Shown one piece after another: positions 1 through 6,518 of a stretch of DNA of 11,774 nt. Position 1 is the first letter of the stretch; each line of letters opens with the position of its first letter. The notes beneath the pieces were generated by a model that did not search any database, was not told the DNA's origin, and saw only the letters and a program-made list of their open reading frames with translations. Source of the DNA: Pseudomonadota bacterium (GTDB lineage Bacteria > Pseudomonadota > Gammaproteobacteria > Steroidobacterales > Steroidobacteraceae); assembly GCA_021780395.1 (NCBI GenBank), contig JAJXYU010000324.1:1-11774 (forward strand). Direction: 5' to 3'. The position numbers were made by a program, and so were the translations under genes.

Positions 1-720
1 GATCGCCTCGCCATTGATCCCGCCGGCGGCGTCGCTGCACAGGAAAGCGATCACCTCGGCGACCTCGCGCGGCTCGAGCACGCGATTGCGCGGATAGATC
101 GCGGCCCGCTCGCTCCATACCTGATCGACGCCGATCCCGCGCCGCGCGGCCTCGGTCTTCGCCGAGCGTTCGGCCATCTCGGTGCGGACCCAGCCCGGCA
201 GCACCGCGTTCGAGGTCACGCCGAACGGGCCCGCATCCTGCGCGACCGCGCGCGCAAGCCCGATCACGCCGTGCTTCGAGGCCGTGTACGCGCTTCCCGA
301 ACGCTCGGCCTTCTCGCCGGCGGTCGAACTCGTGAACACGAGCCGGCCGTAGCCGCGCTGGCACATCCCGCCGACCGTGAGCCGCGCAAGCTCGAACGGA
401 CCGTCGAGGTTGATCCGCATCGTCTCGCGCCAGACCTTCGGATCCTGCTCCCAGACGAGCCGCTCGTGCGCCGAGCCGATCCCGTGGTTCACGACCAGCA
501 GGTCGATCGGCCCGAGGCGCCGCTCGGTCTCCTGCACCGCGAGCGCGCAGCCCTCCGGCGTGCCGAGATCCGCAGCGACGTAATCCACGCCTACGCCCGC
601 GAGCTCGGCGGCGCTGCGCGCAGTGATCATCACCCGCGCGCCTGCGTTCGCGAGCAACAGCGCCACTTCGCGGCCGATCCCTCGTCCGCCGCCGGTCACC
701 AACGCCACTCGTCCCTTCAT
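1..720 (-). CDS. Short-chain dehydrogenase/reductase (SDR), C-terminus cut by window edge
   Basis: Predicted cytoplasmic NAD(P)(H)-dependent oxidoreductase of the classical SDR family; the substrate is unknown. The 240 visible residues hold the whole Rossmann core. TGGGRGIG (residues 9-16) is the cofactor glycine motif, D51-L52 contacts adenine, N78-H-G replaces the usual NNAG, and N104, S132, Y145 and K149 (in YTASK) form the full catalytic tetrad. P175-G176 is the usual motif after the active site. Arg13 in the glycine loop and Arg35 at the end of strand 2 hint at NADP(H), but this is inference. The sequence runs off the edge just after INGEAI, so only the last 10-20 residues, with the usual glycine-rich end, are missing. 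The start at 720 is supported by GGGAGA (729-734) 8 bases upstream. It could be a FabG-like reductase or a hydroxyacyl-CoA/alcohol dehydrogenase. It lies 85 bases downstream of the next minus-strand gene, across a hairpin, so a shared transcript is uncertain. Confidence 0.93.
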   Translation of the reverse strand, partial: MKGRVALVTGGGRGIGREVALLLANAGARVMITARSAAELAGVGVDYVAADLGTPEGCALAVQETERRLGPIDLLVVNHGIGSAHERLVWEQDPKVWRETMRINLDGPFELARLTVGGMCQRGYGRLVFTSSTAGEKAERSGSAYTASKHGVIGLARAVAQDAGPFGVTSNAVLPGWVRTEMAERSAKTEAARRGIGVDQVWSERAAIYPRNRVLEPREVAEVIAFLCSDAAGGINGEAI

Positions 721-753
721 GCCAGATTTCTCCCGTGACGGGGACCGCGGCGA

Positions 754-782
754 CGCCGGCGCTGCGCGATGCAACGCCGGCG
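754..782. repeat. Hairpin-forming inverted repeat between two minus-strand genes
   Basis: CGCCGGCG occurs at 754-761 and again at 775-782. The 8-mer is self-complementary, so the two copies form an 8-bp perfect stem. Inside it TGC (763-765) pairs with GCA (771-773) after one C-A mismatch, leaving a 5-base loop. It lies after the stop of the H-E-x-x-E protein gene and about 20 bases before the SDR ribosome binding site. No T-tract follows on either strand, so it is not a textbook intrinsic terminator. It may reduce read-through or protect an mRNA end. Confidence 0.5.
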
Positions 783-795
783 ACCCGGTCATCGT

Positions 796-805
796 CGATT
801 AATCG
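796..805. repeat. Perfect 10-bp palindrome CGATTAATCG
   Basis: CGATTAATCG is its own reverse complement. It is flanked by a direct repeat, ATCGTC at 791-796 and 802-807, and abuts the TGA stop codon (806-808, minus strand). Its TTAA centre is AT-rich against the GC-rich surroundings. It could be a small operator for the downstream SDR gene or chance; no homologous site was recognised. Confidence 0.3.
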
Positions 806-1807
806 TCAATAGGACATCACGCAACCGCCGGCCCCGCCGTTGTCGGCGTTGCTCCACAGCGGCTGGACCGGAAACACCGAGCCGCCGAGGGTCTCATCCG
901 CAGTCGCCGAGTTCCACGCGCACTTGTCGCCGATCTCCGATCCCTTGGAATCGGTCCATCCGGTGCTCGGGAACGGATCCGTGACCGACTCGGCCATTTC
1001 ATGACCCGCGACGATCGTGATCCCCGCGTCAGCACCGAGGTTGTTGAAGTTCGCGCCGCAATTCGCGCCCGCATCGGTGATGTATGGCAGATTCGTATAA
1101 GAGAGGTTGCCGTACGCGGAACTCGTCGAACTGTGCCACGCGCAGTATTGCGTCCCGAAGCCCGAGGAGTTGTTACCGGTCGCGGTCGCGATCACGTACT
1201 GCACGTTCGCGTTGGCGCTCGCCGAAGTGTTGCCGAAGTGGCCCGCAGCCTTCACCGCCTCGGCCGCGATCTGCGACTGCTTCGGATGCGTCGGCGCGAG
1301 GCTCTGGTGGTCGTACCAGAAGGACACGTACATCGGCGAATTGCCGGCTGCCGTCCCCTGGCCGTTGCAGAAGATGGTCCCGCTGGCGACCCCCTCGCAA
1401 TATTGGGTATCGGTCGCGGACCAGTTGCTTCCCGAGAGCGCGGCATAGAACGACTCGAGCGTCGCCGCCTCGTGGCTCGGATCGTTGTTGTTCCACTGCG
1501 AGCCCCAGAAGACCACGTAGATCGCGGGCGCGGTTTGCACCCCGACCCCGCCGCTGCCGCCGTGGTACGAGAGGCTGCTGCTGCCGCCTGAACTCGGGCG
1601 CGATTTACCCTGCGCCAGCGCGCGCTGCGCCGCTTCGACCGTCGCGTGCACCATCGCGACCGGCTGGCCGGCCTCGAGGTGCCGTGGGCCGCCCGCGAGA
1701 CCGACGTCGCCGGCCGCGGCCGTGCCGACGGCCAGCACGAGGCTCGCGAGCCCGAGCGACGACGCGAGGAGCATGGTTCGAAGTGAGCCCGATTTCCCTG
1801 TTTTCAT
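806..1807 (-). CDS. Secreted protein with H-E-x-x-E motif, phosphate-induced protein 1 / EXORDIUM-like
   Basis: Exported protein of 333 residues; the biochemical role is unknown. A signal peptide is clear: KTGK basic start, hydrophobic segment about 12-28, likely cut after TAAA (residue 32). A Gly/Ser-rich linker (about 68-85) leads to a core that starts with YVVFWGSQW. Near the C-terminus is H269-E270-M-A-E273-S-V-T-D-P, followed by GW-D (283-286) and EIGDKCAW (291-298). This resembles the plant EXORDIUM/PHI-1 pattern (HELAE..TNP, EIGDLC) from memory; an H-E-x-x-E arrangement could bind a metal, so a secreted metallopeptidase is possible but unproven. Six cysteines suggest disulfides, in keeping with export. 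The start at 1807 is preferred over the in-frame start at 1894, because AGGAGA (1817-1822) lies 9 bases upstream and the signal peptide begins here. The gene is divergent from the NTF2-like gene. Product type is moderately sure, family assignment less so. Confidence 0.75.
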   Translation of the reverse strand: MKTGKSGSLRTMLLASSLGLASLVLAVGTAAAGDVGLAGGPRHLEAGQPVAMVHATVEAAQRALAQGKSRPSSGGSSSLSYHGGSGGVGVQTAPAIYVVFWGSQWNNNDPSHEAATLESFYAALSGSNWSATDTQYCEGVASGTIFCNGQGTAAGNSPMYVSFWYDHQSLAPTHPKQSQIAAEAVKAAGHFGNTSASANANVQYVIATATGNNSSGFGTQYCAWHSSTSSAYGNLSYTNLPYITDAGANCGANFNNLGADAGITIVAGHEMAESVTDPFPSTGWTDSKGSEIGDKCAWNSATADETLGGSVFPVQPLWSNADNGGAGGCVMSY

Positions 1808-1816
1808 TATCGTGGT

Positions 1817-1822
1817 TCTCCT
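1817..1822 (-). promoter_or_regulatory. Ribosome binding site AGGAGA that fixes the start at 1807
   Basis: Read on the minus strand, AGGAGA ends 9 bases before the ATG at 1807. This supports that start over the in-frame ATG at 1894, which would add 29 residues with no export logic in front of the signal peptide. Confidence 0.75.
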
Positions 1823-1956
1823 GAAGATCGCGGGCAGCGGAGGCCGCCGCTTCACGCGGACGTGGACGATTGACTCCCTCGGGCATTCTGCCACGAGCGC
1901 GTCCCCCTCGCGAAGACGGACCCGCGACTGCCGCCCTCACCCGCATCGAAGATCCG

Positions 1957-1969
1957 GTTAAGTTAAACT
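1957..1969. promoter_or_regulatory. AT-rich near-palindrome in divergent intergenic region
   Basis: The 216-bp gap between the two divergent genes (1808-2023) is GC-rich except for GGTTAAGTTAAAC and one following base. This spot contains TTAA-G-TTAA, a near-palindrome (1958-1966). It lies about 55 bases before the NTF2-like start and about 150 before the minus-strand start. It may be part of a promoter or an operator. Hexamers of only 4/6 match to a -10 box are present on both strands (TAAACT forward, TTTAAC reverse) and neither has a credible -35 box, so no promoter is claimed. The rest of the gap shows nothing recognisable. Confidence 0.25.
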
Positions 1970-2023
1970 CGATCGCGGCCGCCGACCCGGCGCCGCCCAT
2001 CGCACGATCGAGGAGCGATTCCG

Positions 2024-2506
2024 ATGAACATCTTGCGCCACACCACCGCGCTGTTCGGCCTGACCCTTGCGTTGCTGCCCTGGAGTCACGCGGCGCAGGC
2101 GGCCGATCGGACCGCGGAGCTCGCGGCGCTGCATGCCGCGGACGACGCCTGGGTCGCCGCCTACAACGCCGGCCAGGTCGAGCCGATCGTGCAGCTCTAC
2201 GACCAGCATGCGGTGGTCTTCCCGCCCGGTCTGCGACCGGTGCGCGGTTCGGCCGCGATCCGGGCATACCTCACGAAGGACGACGCGGCGTTCGTGCGCA
2301 GCGGCTTGGTCTACCGGCTCGTGGGCCCACGCGACGGCGGAATCTCGGGCAAGCTCGGCTGGGTGTCGGGCAACTATCTCGTGAAGGACAAGACCGGTCG
2401 GATCGTGGACCGCGGCTGGTACTTCTCGGTCTCGCGCCTCGAGGGCGGCCGTTGGCTCTACGTGCGCGACACCTGGAACTCGGATCCGGCGGGCACCGCG
2501 CACTGA
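2024..2506 (+). CDS. Exported NTF2-fold (SnoaL / DUF4440-like) protein
   Basis: Small protein of 160 residues with a signal peptide: hydrophobic segment about 8-20, predicted cleavage after AQA (residue 26). The mature part looks like the DUF4440/SgcJ branch of the NTF2-like fold. It opens with a long helix (ELAALHAADDAWVAAYNAG), followed by VEPIVQLYDQHAVVFPPG, a glycine-serine turn with an IRAYL helix, then alternating strands ending in GRWLYVRDTWNSD. Such domains form a cone-shaped pocket and act as small-molecule binders or, in some, as isomerases or cyclases; no catalytic residue can be named here. Length fits the family. The ATG at 2024 is supported by GAGGAG (2010-2015) 8 bases upstream. 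It ends 17 bases before the promoter of the CHAT operon, so it is probably transcribed separately. Its link to the neighbours is unknown. Confidence 0.8.
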   Translation: MNILRHTTALFGLTLALLPWSHAAQAADRTAELAALHAADDAWVAAYNAGQVEPIVQLYDQHAVVFPPGLRPVRGSAAIRAYLTKDDAAFVRSGLVYRLVGPRDGGISGKLGWVSGNYLVKDKTGRIVDRGWYFSVSRLEGGRWLYVRDTWNSDPAGTAH

Positions 2507-2523
2507 AAACGCGCCGCCGGTGA

Positions 2524-2551
2524 TTGACGCGCGGACGGGCCGGCATATACC
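2524..2551 (+). promoter_or_regulatory. Sigma-70-type promoter of the TPR-CHAT operon
   Basis: TTGACG (2524-2529, 5 of 6 matches to the -35 consensus), a 16-base spacer, and TATACC (2546-2551, 4 of 6 matches to the -10 consensus). Transcription would start near 2558, leaving a leader of about 20 bases before the ATG at 2581. The TTG of the -35 box happens to be in frame with the CHAT gene, which makes it look like an upstream start codon; the promoter reading argues against that start. It looks like a housekeeping promoter rather than an ECF one, which would carry a GAAC-like -35. Confidence 0.55.
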
Positions 2552-2580
2552 CTCAGGCTGCGCCGCGTAGAACGTCGATC

Positions 2581-5500
2581 ATGCCCAAGAGAAGCTTCGG
2601 GCGCGGGATCTCGATGCGCTCGATCGGGGTGATGCTCGCGTCGTCAACGCTGTCGGTCTCACTCGCGGTCGCACGCACGCCTGCGGTCACCGCCGCGCGT
2701 GCCTTGCGACCCGGCGACACGGTGAACTACCGGGTCGACGCCCGCCGTCGCGCCGAATTCGCCGTCACCGTGCCCGCGAACCAGACGGTGCAGGTGCGCA
2801 TCACGCAGATGCGGCATTTCACGCAGCTCGAATTGCAGGCGCCGCGCGGCGCGGCGCCCGAGCCGCGCTTCTGCGACAGCGGCAAGGGCGCGCTGATCCG
2901 CGCGACGCTGGTCACCGCGGCCGGCGGGACGTATCGCCTGACGCTCACACCCTATGATCCGCACCAAGCGGCCAGCGGCCGGATCCATGTCTCGGCGCCG
3001 CGTGCGCCCACGGCCGTCGATCGCGAGCGTGCTATGGCCGAGCAGGACCTCGCGCGCGCGGAGTGGGCGCGCCACCGCGGCGCGCCCGCCAGCTGGCCGG
3101 GGGCGCTCGCGGACTATCGCGAGGCACGCGGTCTCTCGCGACGGATCGGCGACGAGCGGCTGCTGCGGGCGACCCTGGTCGGCGAGGCGCGCCTCGATAT
3201 GTTCGAGCGCGGCGACTATGCGGCCGCGGTACCGCTCGCGCGCGCGGCGGTCACGCTGCCCGATCGCGGCGACCAGCCGGGCGAGGCGCTCGCCTGGAAG
3301 ACGCTCTCGTCGGCGGATGCCTACCAGGCTCGCTATCCAGCGGCGATCCAGGCTGCGCGGCAGGCCTTGCGGCTGTATCGACGCACCGGCGACCGGTACT
3401 GGCAGGACGTCGTCCTCGGCAATCTCGCGTACACCGAGTACGAGACCGGTCGCACCGCACTGGCGCTGCGCACGGCCAACCAGTCACTCGCGATCGCCCG
3501 GGCCATCGGGGATGCATTCGGGGTGGACTTCGACCTCGAGGCGATTGCGGAGTTTCACCGCGGACGCGGAGAGTTCGATCAAGCGTTTGCCGATTTCCGG
3601 CGCGCACTCGATGCGCTGCGCCGGCAGCCCTACCCGGATCGCGAGGCGGCGGTGTGGAACGGCCTCGGCGAACTGTACGAATCGCTCGGCGAGCCGGCCG
3701 ATGCGCGCGCCGCGCTCGCGAAGGCGCTGCGGATCGCCGATGCGGCGCACGACGCCGCGACGCAGCTCGAGGTGCTGGTCAATCTCGCGGATGCGAACCG
3801 CGACCAGGGCGATGCGCACGCGGCATTGGTCGCCGACCTCGCGGGCGTGCGCCGCGCGGCGGCGCTCGGCTTGCCGCGCGAGCAGTCCTTCCTGCTGCTC
3901 GGGCTCGGCCGTGACTACGCCGCGCTCGGCGAGCAGCGGCGTGCGCGCGCGGCGTATCGGCGCGCGATCGCGCTCGCGGAAAAGATCGGTCAATTCGACA
4001 GCGAGGCGGCCGCCTGGCTCGCGCTCGGCGACCTGCAGGCGGTCGAGCGGGACCCGCGCGCCGCACGGACCGACTACCGGCGCGCACTGGCGCTGTGGCG
4101 CCGGCAATCCGCGCGGCTCGGCATGGCGAGCGCCGAGGGCAGCCTCGCCCGTCTCGACTGGCGCCAACACGCGCTCGATCGGGCGCAACGGCATATCGAT
4201 CGGGCCGTGAATCTGATCGGATCGGTCCGGTCGACGCTCGCGACGAAACAACTGCGCACCGCCTACTTCGCGTCCGAGCACGCGTACTACGACCTCGGCG
4301 TGCGCATCCTGATGGCACTGCGGCAGGCGCATCCCGGGGCGGGTGATGCGCGCGCGGCACTTCGCCTCGCGGAACGCGCGCGGGCGCGCACGCTCCTCGA
4401 TGCGTTGAGCGGCGCCGCCCGCGTCAGCCCGACGCTGCTGCCCGCGCGCCTGGCGCGCGCGATGCGTCGCACCGATGCCGAACTCGATGCGGCCTATGCG
4501 GATTCCAACGCAGCACTGCAGGATCCCGCCGCAAATCCCGTACGTCTCGCATCGCTGCGACGGCGGATCGACGCGCTGCGCGAGGAGCGGGGCCGGCTCG
4601 AGGCGCTGGCGCGCTCGAGCAGCCGCCGGTACGCGGCGTTCGCGGATGCGCGGCCGATGCCGCTGCGCGAGCTGCAGCAGCACCTGCTCGGCCCCCGCGA
4701 CGCGGTGCTCGAGTATTGGATCGGTGCGCGTCGCGGGGTGGCCTGGCTGATCCGCGACCGCCGGATCACGACCCTGCCGCTCGCCGGGGCCCGGCAGCTC
4801 GCGCCCGAGGTGCGGGCGTTTCGGGAAGCGCTGACCGCGCGTTCCCGAACACCGCCCGGCGAGAGCCTCGAACGTCGCAACGCACGCATCGCCCGGGCCG
4901 ATGCTCGTGCCGCCGCCCTCGCCGGTCGGCTGGGCGCGCAGCTCCTGCCCACCCTCCGGCGGTTGCAGGGCATCGATACGCTCTACGTGGTGCCCGACGG
5001 CCCGTTGTTCGGCGTCCCGTTCGCGGCGCTGCGGCCCGCGGACGACCCGCAGGCGCTGATCGAATCCATCGCCGTCGTCGAGGAGCCGTCCGCAGCGGTC
5101 ATGGCCCAGCTGGCGCGGGATCCCGTGGCGGACCGCGCCGCGCCGGATCGAGGACCGCCATCGATCGCGGTGTTCGCCGACCCGGTGTACGGCGCCGGCG
5201 ACCCACGGATCCTCGCGCGCACGCCCGCGACGACCCCGCGCATCGCCTCGCTCCGCTGGGCGGCGGCCGCGCGGCTTGCGCATCTGCCACGGCTGCCGGC
5301 TTCCGCCCGCGAAGCGCGCGCGATCGCAGGCTTCGACGAAGCCGGGACCACGCTTCACATCGGATTCGGCGCCACGGTGCAGGCAGTGCGCCAGACGCCG
5401 TGGTCGCATTTCACCGTAGCGCATTTCGCCGTCCACACCTTGCTCGACGCCGATCATCCTGCGTTGTCCGGGCTGGTGTTCACCCGCTTTCACCGCGATG

Positions 5501-5868
5501 GCGCACCGGAACCGGACGTGCTGTGGCTGCGCGACATCTACGCGCTCGACATGCCGGTCGACCTGGTGGTACTCAGCAGTTGCGATACCCTCGGCGGACG
5601 CGACGTGCCGGGCGAGGGTCTGGTGGGGTTGTTCCGGGCGTTCCTGATGGCGGGCGCTCATGCGGTGCTCGGCACGCTCTGGAGCGTCGAGGACCGGGCC
5701 ACCGATCGGCTGATGCGGTCCTTCTACGCCGGACTCCTGCCGGGACGGCTCGCACCGGCACGAGCGCTGCAGCGGGCGCAGCAAGCATTCATCCGCTCCA
5801 CGCACGATTCGGCGCCGTATTACTGGGCAGGGTTCTCGATCGAAGGCATGGGGGCGCCGCTGCGGTGA
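2581..5868 (+). CDS. Exported TPR-CHAT protein, putative caspase/separase-like cysteine protease
   Basis: Protein of 1095 residues. Order of parts: a signal-peptide-like start (RSFGR basic, hydrophobic about 14-31, possible cut after AVA at 31); a beta-rich domain about 40-140 resembling pre-peptidase-type sandwiches; about eight tetratricopeptide repeats about 150-545 (patterns such as AAWLALGDLQAVERDPRAA); a helical linker; and a C-terminal CHAT domain about 694-1095. The CHAT core strands are visible (LYVVPDGPLFGVPFAAL). The caspase-like dyad is intact: His952 in HFAVHT and Cys1001 in VVLSSCDTLGG, followed by GLVGLFRAFLMAGAHAVLGTLW, typical of the family. CHAT proteases cleave specific protein partners, and TPRs usually bind them. 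ATG 2581 is chosen because the ORF's upstream TTG (2524) is part of the promoter; the ribosome binding site is weak, and ATG 2614 is an alternative. The stop overlaps the sigma-factor start by 4 bases, so the two are translationally coupled. The likely partner is the membrane protein at 6519-7259. The signal peptide is modest, so a cytoplasmic location is not excluded. Confidence 0.88.
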   Translation: MPKRSFGRGISMRSIGVMLASSTLSVSLAVARTPAVTAARALRPGDTVNYRVDARRRAEFAVTVPANQTVQVRITQMRHFTQLELQAPRGAAPEPRFCDSGKGALIRATLVTAAGGTYRLTLTPYDPHQAASGRIHVSAPRAPTAVDRERAMAEQDLARAEWARHRGAPASWPGALADYREARGLSRRIGDERLLRATLVGEARLDMFERGDYAAAVPLARAAVTLPDRGDQPGEALAWKTLSSADAYQARYPAAIQAARQALRLYRRTGDRYWQDVVLGNLAYTEYETGRTALALRTANQSLAIARAIGDAFGVDFDLEAIAEFHRGRGEFDQAFADFRRALDALRRQPYPDREAAVWNGLGELYESLGEPADARAALAKALRIADAAHDAATQLEVLVNLADANRDQGDAHAALVADLAGVRRAAALGLPREQSFLLLGLGRDYAALGEQRRARAAYRRAIALAEKIGQFDSEAAAWLALGDLQAVERDPRAARTDYRRALALWRRQSARLGMASAEGSLARLDWRQHALDRAQRHIDRAVNLIGSVRSTLATKQLRTAYFASEHAYYDLGVRILMALRQAHPGAGDARAALRLAERARARTLLDALSGAARVSPTLLPARLARAMRRTDAELDAAYADSNAALQDPAANPVRLASLRRRIDALREERGRLEALARSSSRRYAAFADARPMPLRELQQHLLGPRDAVLEYWIGARRGVAWLIRDRRITTLPLAGARQLAPEVRAFREALTARSRTPPGESLERRNARIARADARAAALAGRLGAQLLPTLRRLQGIDTLYVVPDGPLFGVPFAALRPADDPQALIESIAVVEEPSAAVMAQLARDPVADRAAPDRGPPSIAVFADPVYGAGDPRILARTPATTPRIASLRWAAAARLAHLPRLPASAREARAIAGFDEAGTTLHIGFGATVQAVRQTPWSHFTVAHFAVHTLLDADHPALSGLVFTRFHRDGAPEPDVLWLRDIYALDMPVDLVVLSSCDTLGGRDVPGEGLVGLFRAFLMAGAHAVLGTLWSVEDRATDRLMRSFYAGLLPGRLAPARALQRAQQAFIRSTHDSAPYYWAGFSIEGMGAPLR

Positions 5869-6518
5869 ACGATTCGAGCCCACGGGACGCGACCGCGCGA
5901 TGGCAGCTCGACGAGGACGCGCTGCGCGCGTTGCTGCGCATGCTCGATGTCGACCCGACGCGGGCGGCGCACGAGTATGAGCGGCTCCGGGCGCGTCTGG
6001 CGCGCTATTTCTCGCTGCACGGCGTGCCGCACGCGCTCGAGGCCACGGACGAGGCGTTCAACCGCATCGCCAGGCGCCTGAGCGAAGGGGAATCGGTGTT
6101 GAACGTCGAGGCGTATCTCGCGGGGATCGCCCGGCTGGTGATGCTCGAGGAGCGCCGCAAACTCGAGCGCGAGCGCGCGGCGCTCGTGCGCCTGGTCGGA
6201 CCCGAAGCGAAGGAGGCGCCAGCGCCGGACGATCCATCGCCACCGGAGGAGGTGCTGCGCGCGGCATTCGAGGCCGGGCTCGCCGAGCTGCCGCGGGACG
6301 CGCGCGAGATGCTGGCCGACTATTACCGCGGGGACGGCGGCGAGCGGATGCGGGCGCGGGAAGCGATGGCCCGCCGCCTCGGGCTGTCGATCCACGCCCT
6401 GCGCAACCGGATGCTGCGCTTGCGCCAGCGGCTGGAACGGACCGTGCACCGCCAGTTGGACGCCGAGGCGCGTGACGTCGCGCCCCGCGCGGACACTAAC
6501 CCACAGGAGGATCGCTAG
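5865..6518 (+). CDS. ECF-type RNA polymerase sigma factor
   Basis: Sigma-70 family protein of 217 residues that would direct RNA polymerase to a specific promoter set. Region 2 spans about 36-100: LARYFSLHG, then ATDEAFNRIARRLSEG and NVEAYLAGIARLVMLEERRK, the core-binding and -10-melting part. An acidic, proline-rich linker about 108-128 follows. Region 4 spans about 129-196 (ELPRDAREML, YYRGDG) with a helix-turn-helix about 164-190 (MARRLGLSIHALRNRMLRLRQRL) for -35 recognition. Region 3 is absent, as in ECF sigmas. The start is GTG at 5865, overlapping the TGA of the CHAT gene (GTGA). The reading frame stays open upstream to 4716, but that stretch only shadows the CHAT gene and has no sigma-like content. 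No strong ribosome binding site precedes it, so it depends on coupling to CHAT translation. Its 3' end carries the ribosome binding site of the next gene. The ECF subgroup cannot be assigned by eye. Confidence 0.88.
   Translation: MNDSSPRDATARWQLDEDALRALLRMLDVDPTRAAHEYERLRARLARYFSLHGVPHALEATDEAFNRIARRLSEGESVLNVEAYLAGIARLVMLEERRKLERERAALVRLVGPEAKEAPAPDDPSPPEEVLRAAFEAGLAELPRDAREMLADYYRGDGGERMRAREAMARRLGLSIHALRNRMLRLRQRLERTVHRQLDAEARDVAPRADTNPQEDR
6505..6510 (+). promoter_or_regulatory. Consensus ribosome binding site AGGAGG inside the sigma gene
   Basis: AGGAGG lies in the last codons of the sigma gene, 8 bases before the ATG at 6519; the sigma stop TAG (6516-6518) touches that ATG. The inhibitor-like gene thus has a near-ideal signal while the sigma gene has none, which would favour excess inhibitor over sigma. 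Confidence 0.8.

Noticed and set aside
271..738. Plus-strand open frame of 155 codons opposite the SDR gene
   Set aside because: The minus strand encodes a complete SDR catalytic core here; this frame has no recognisable features.
1808..1894. N-terminal extension of the H-E-x-x-E protein to 1894
   Set aside because: The 29 extra residues precede a normal signal peptide, and the best ribosome binding site points to 1807.
4716..5864. Upstream extension of the sigma-factor reading frame
   Set aside because: The extra 383 residues are an out-of-frame, Arg-rich shadow of the CHAT gene. The sigma homology starts only after the GTG at 5865.
3484..5883. Long minus-strand open frame of 799 codons opposite the CHAT gene
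   Set aside because: Its translation is Arg/Gln/Pro-rich with no recognisable domain. The plus strand has clear TPR and CHAT motifs. Long antisense frames are expected from codon bias at this GC content.
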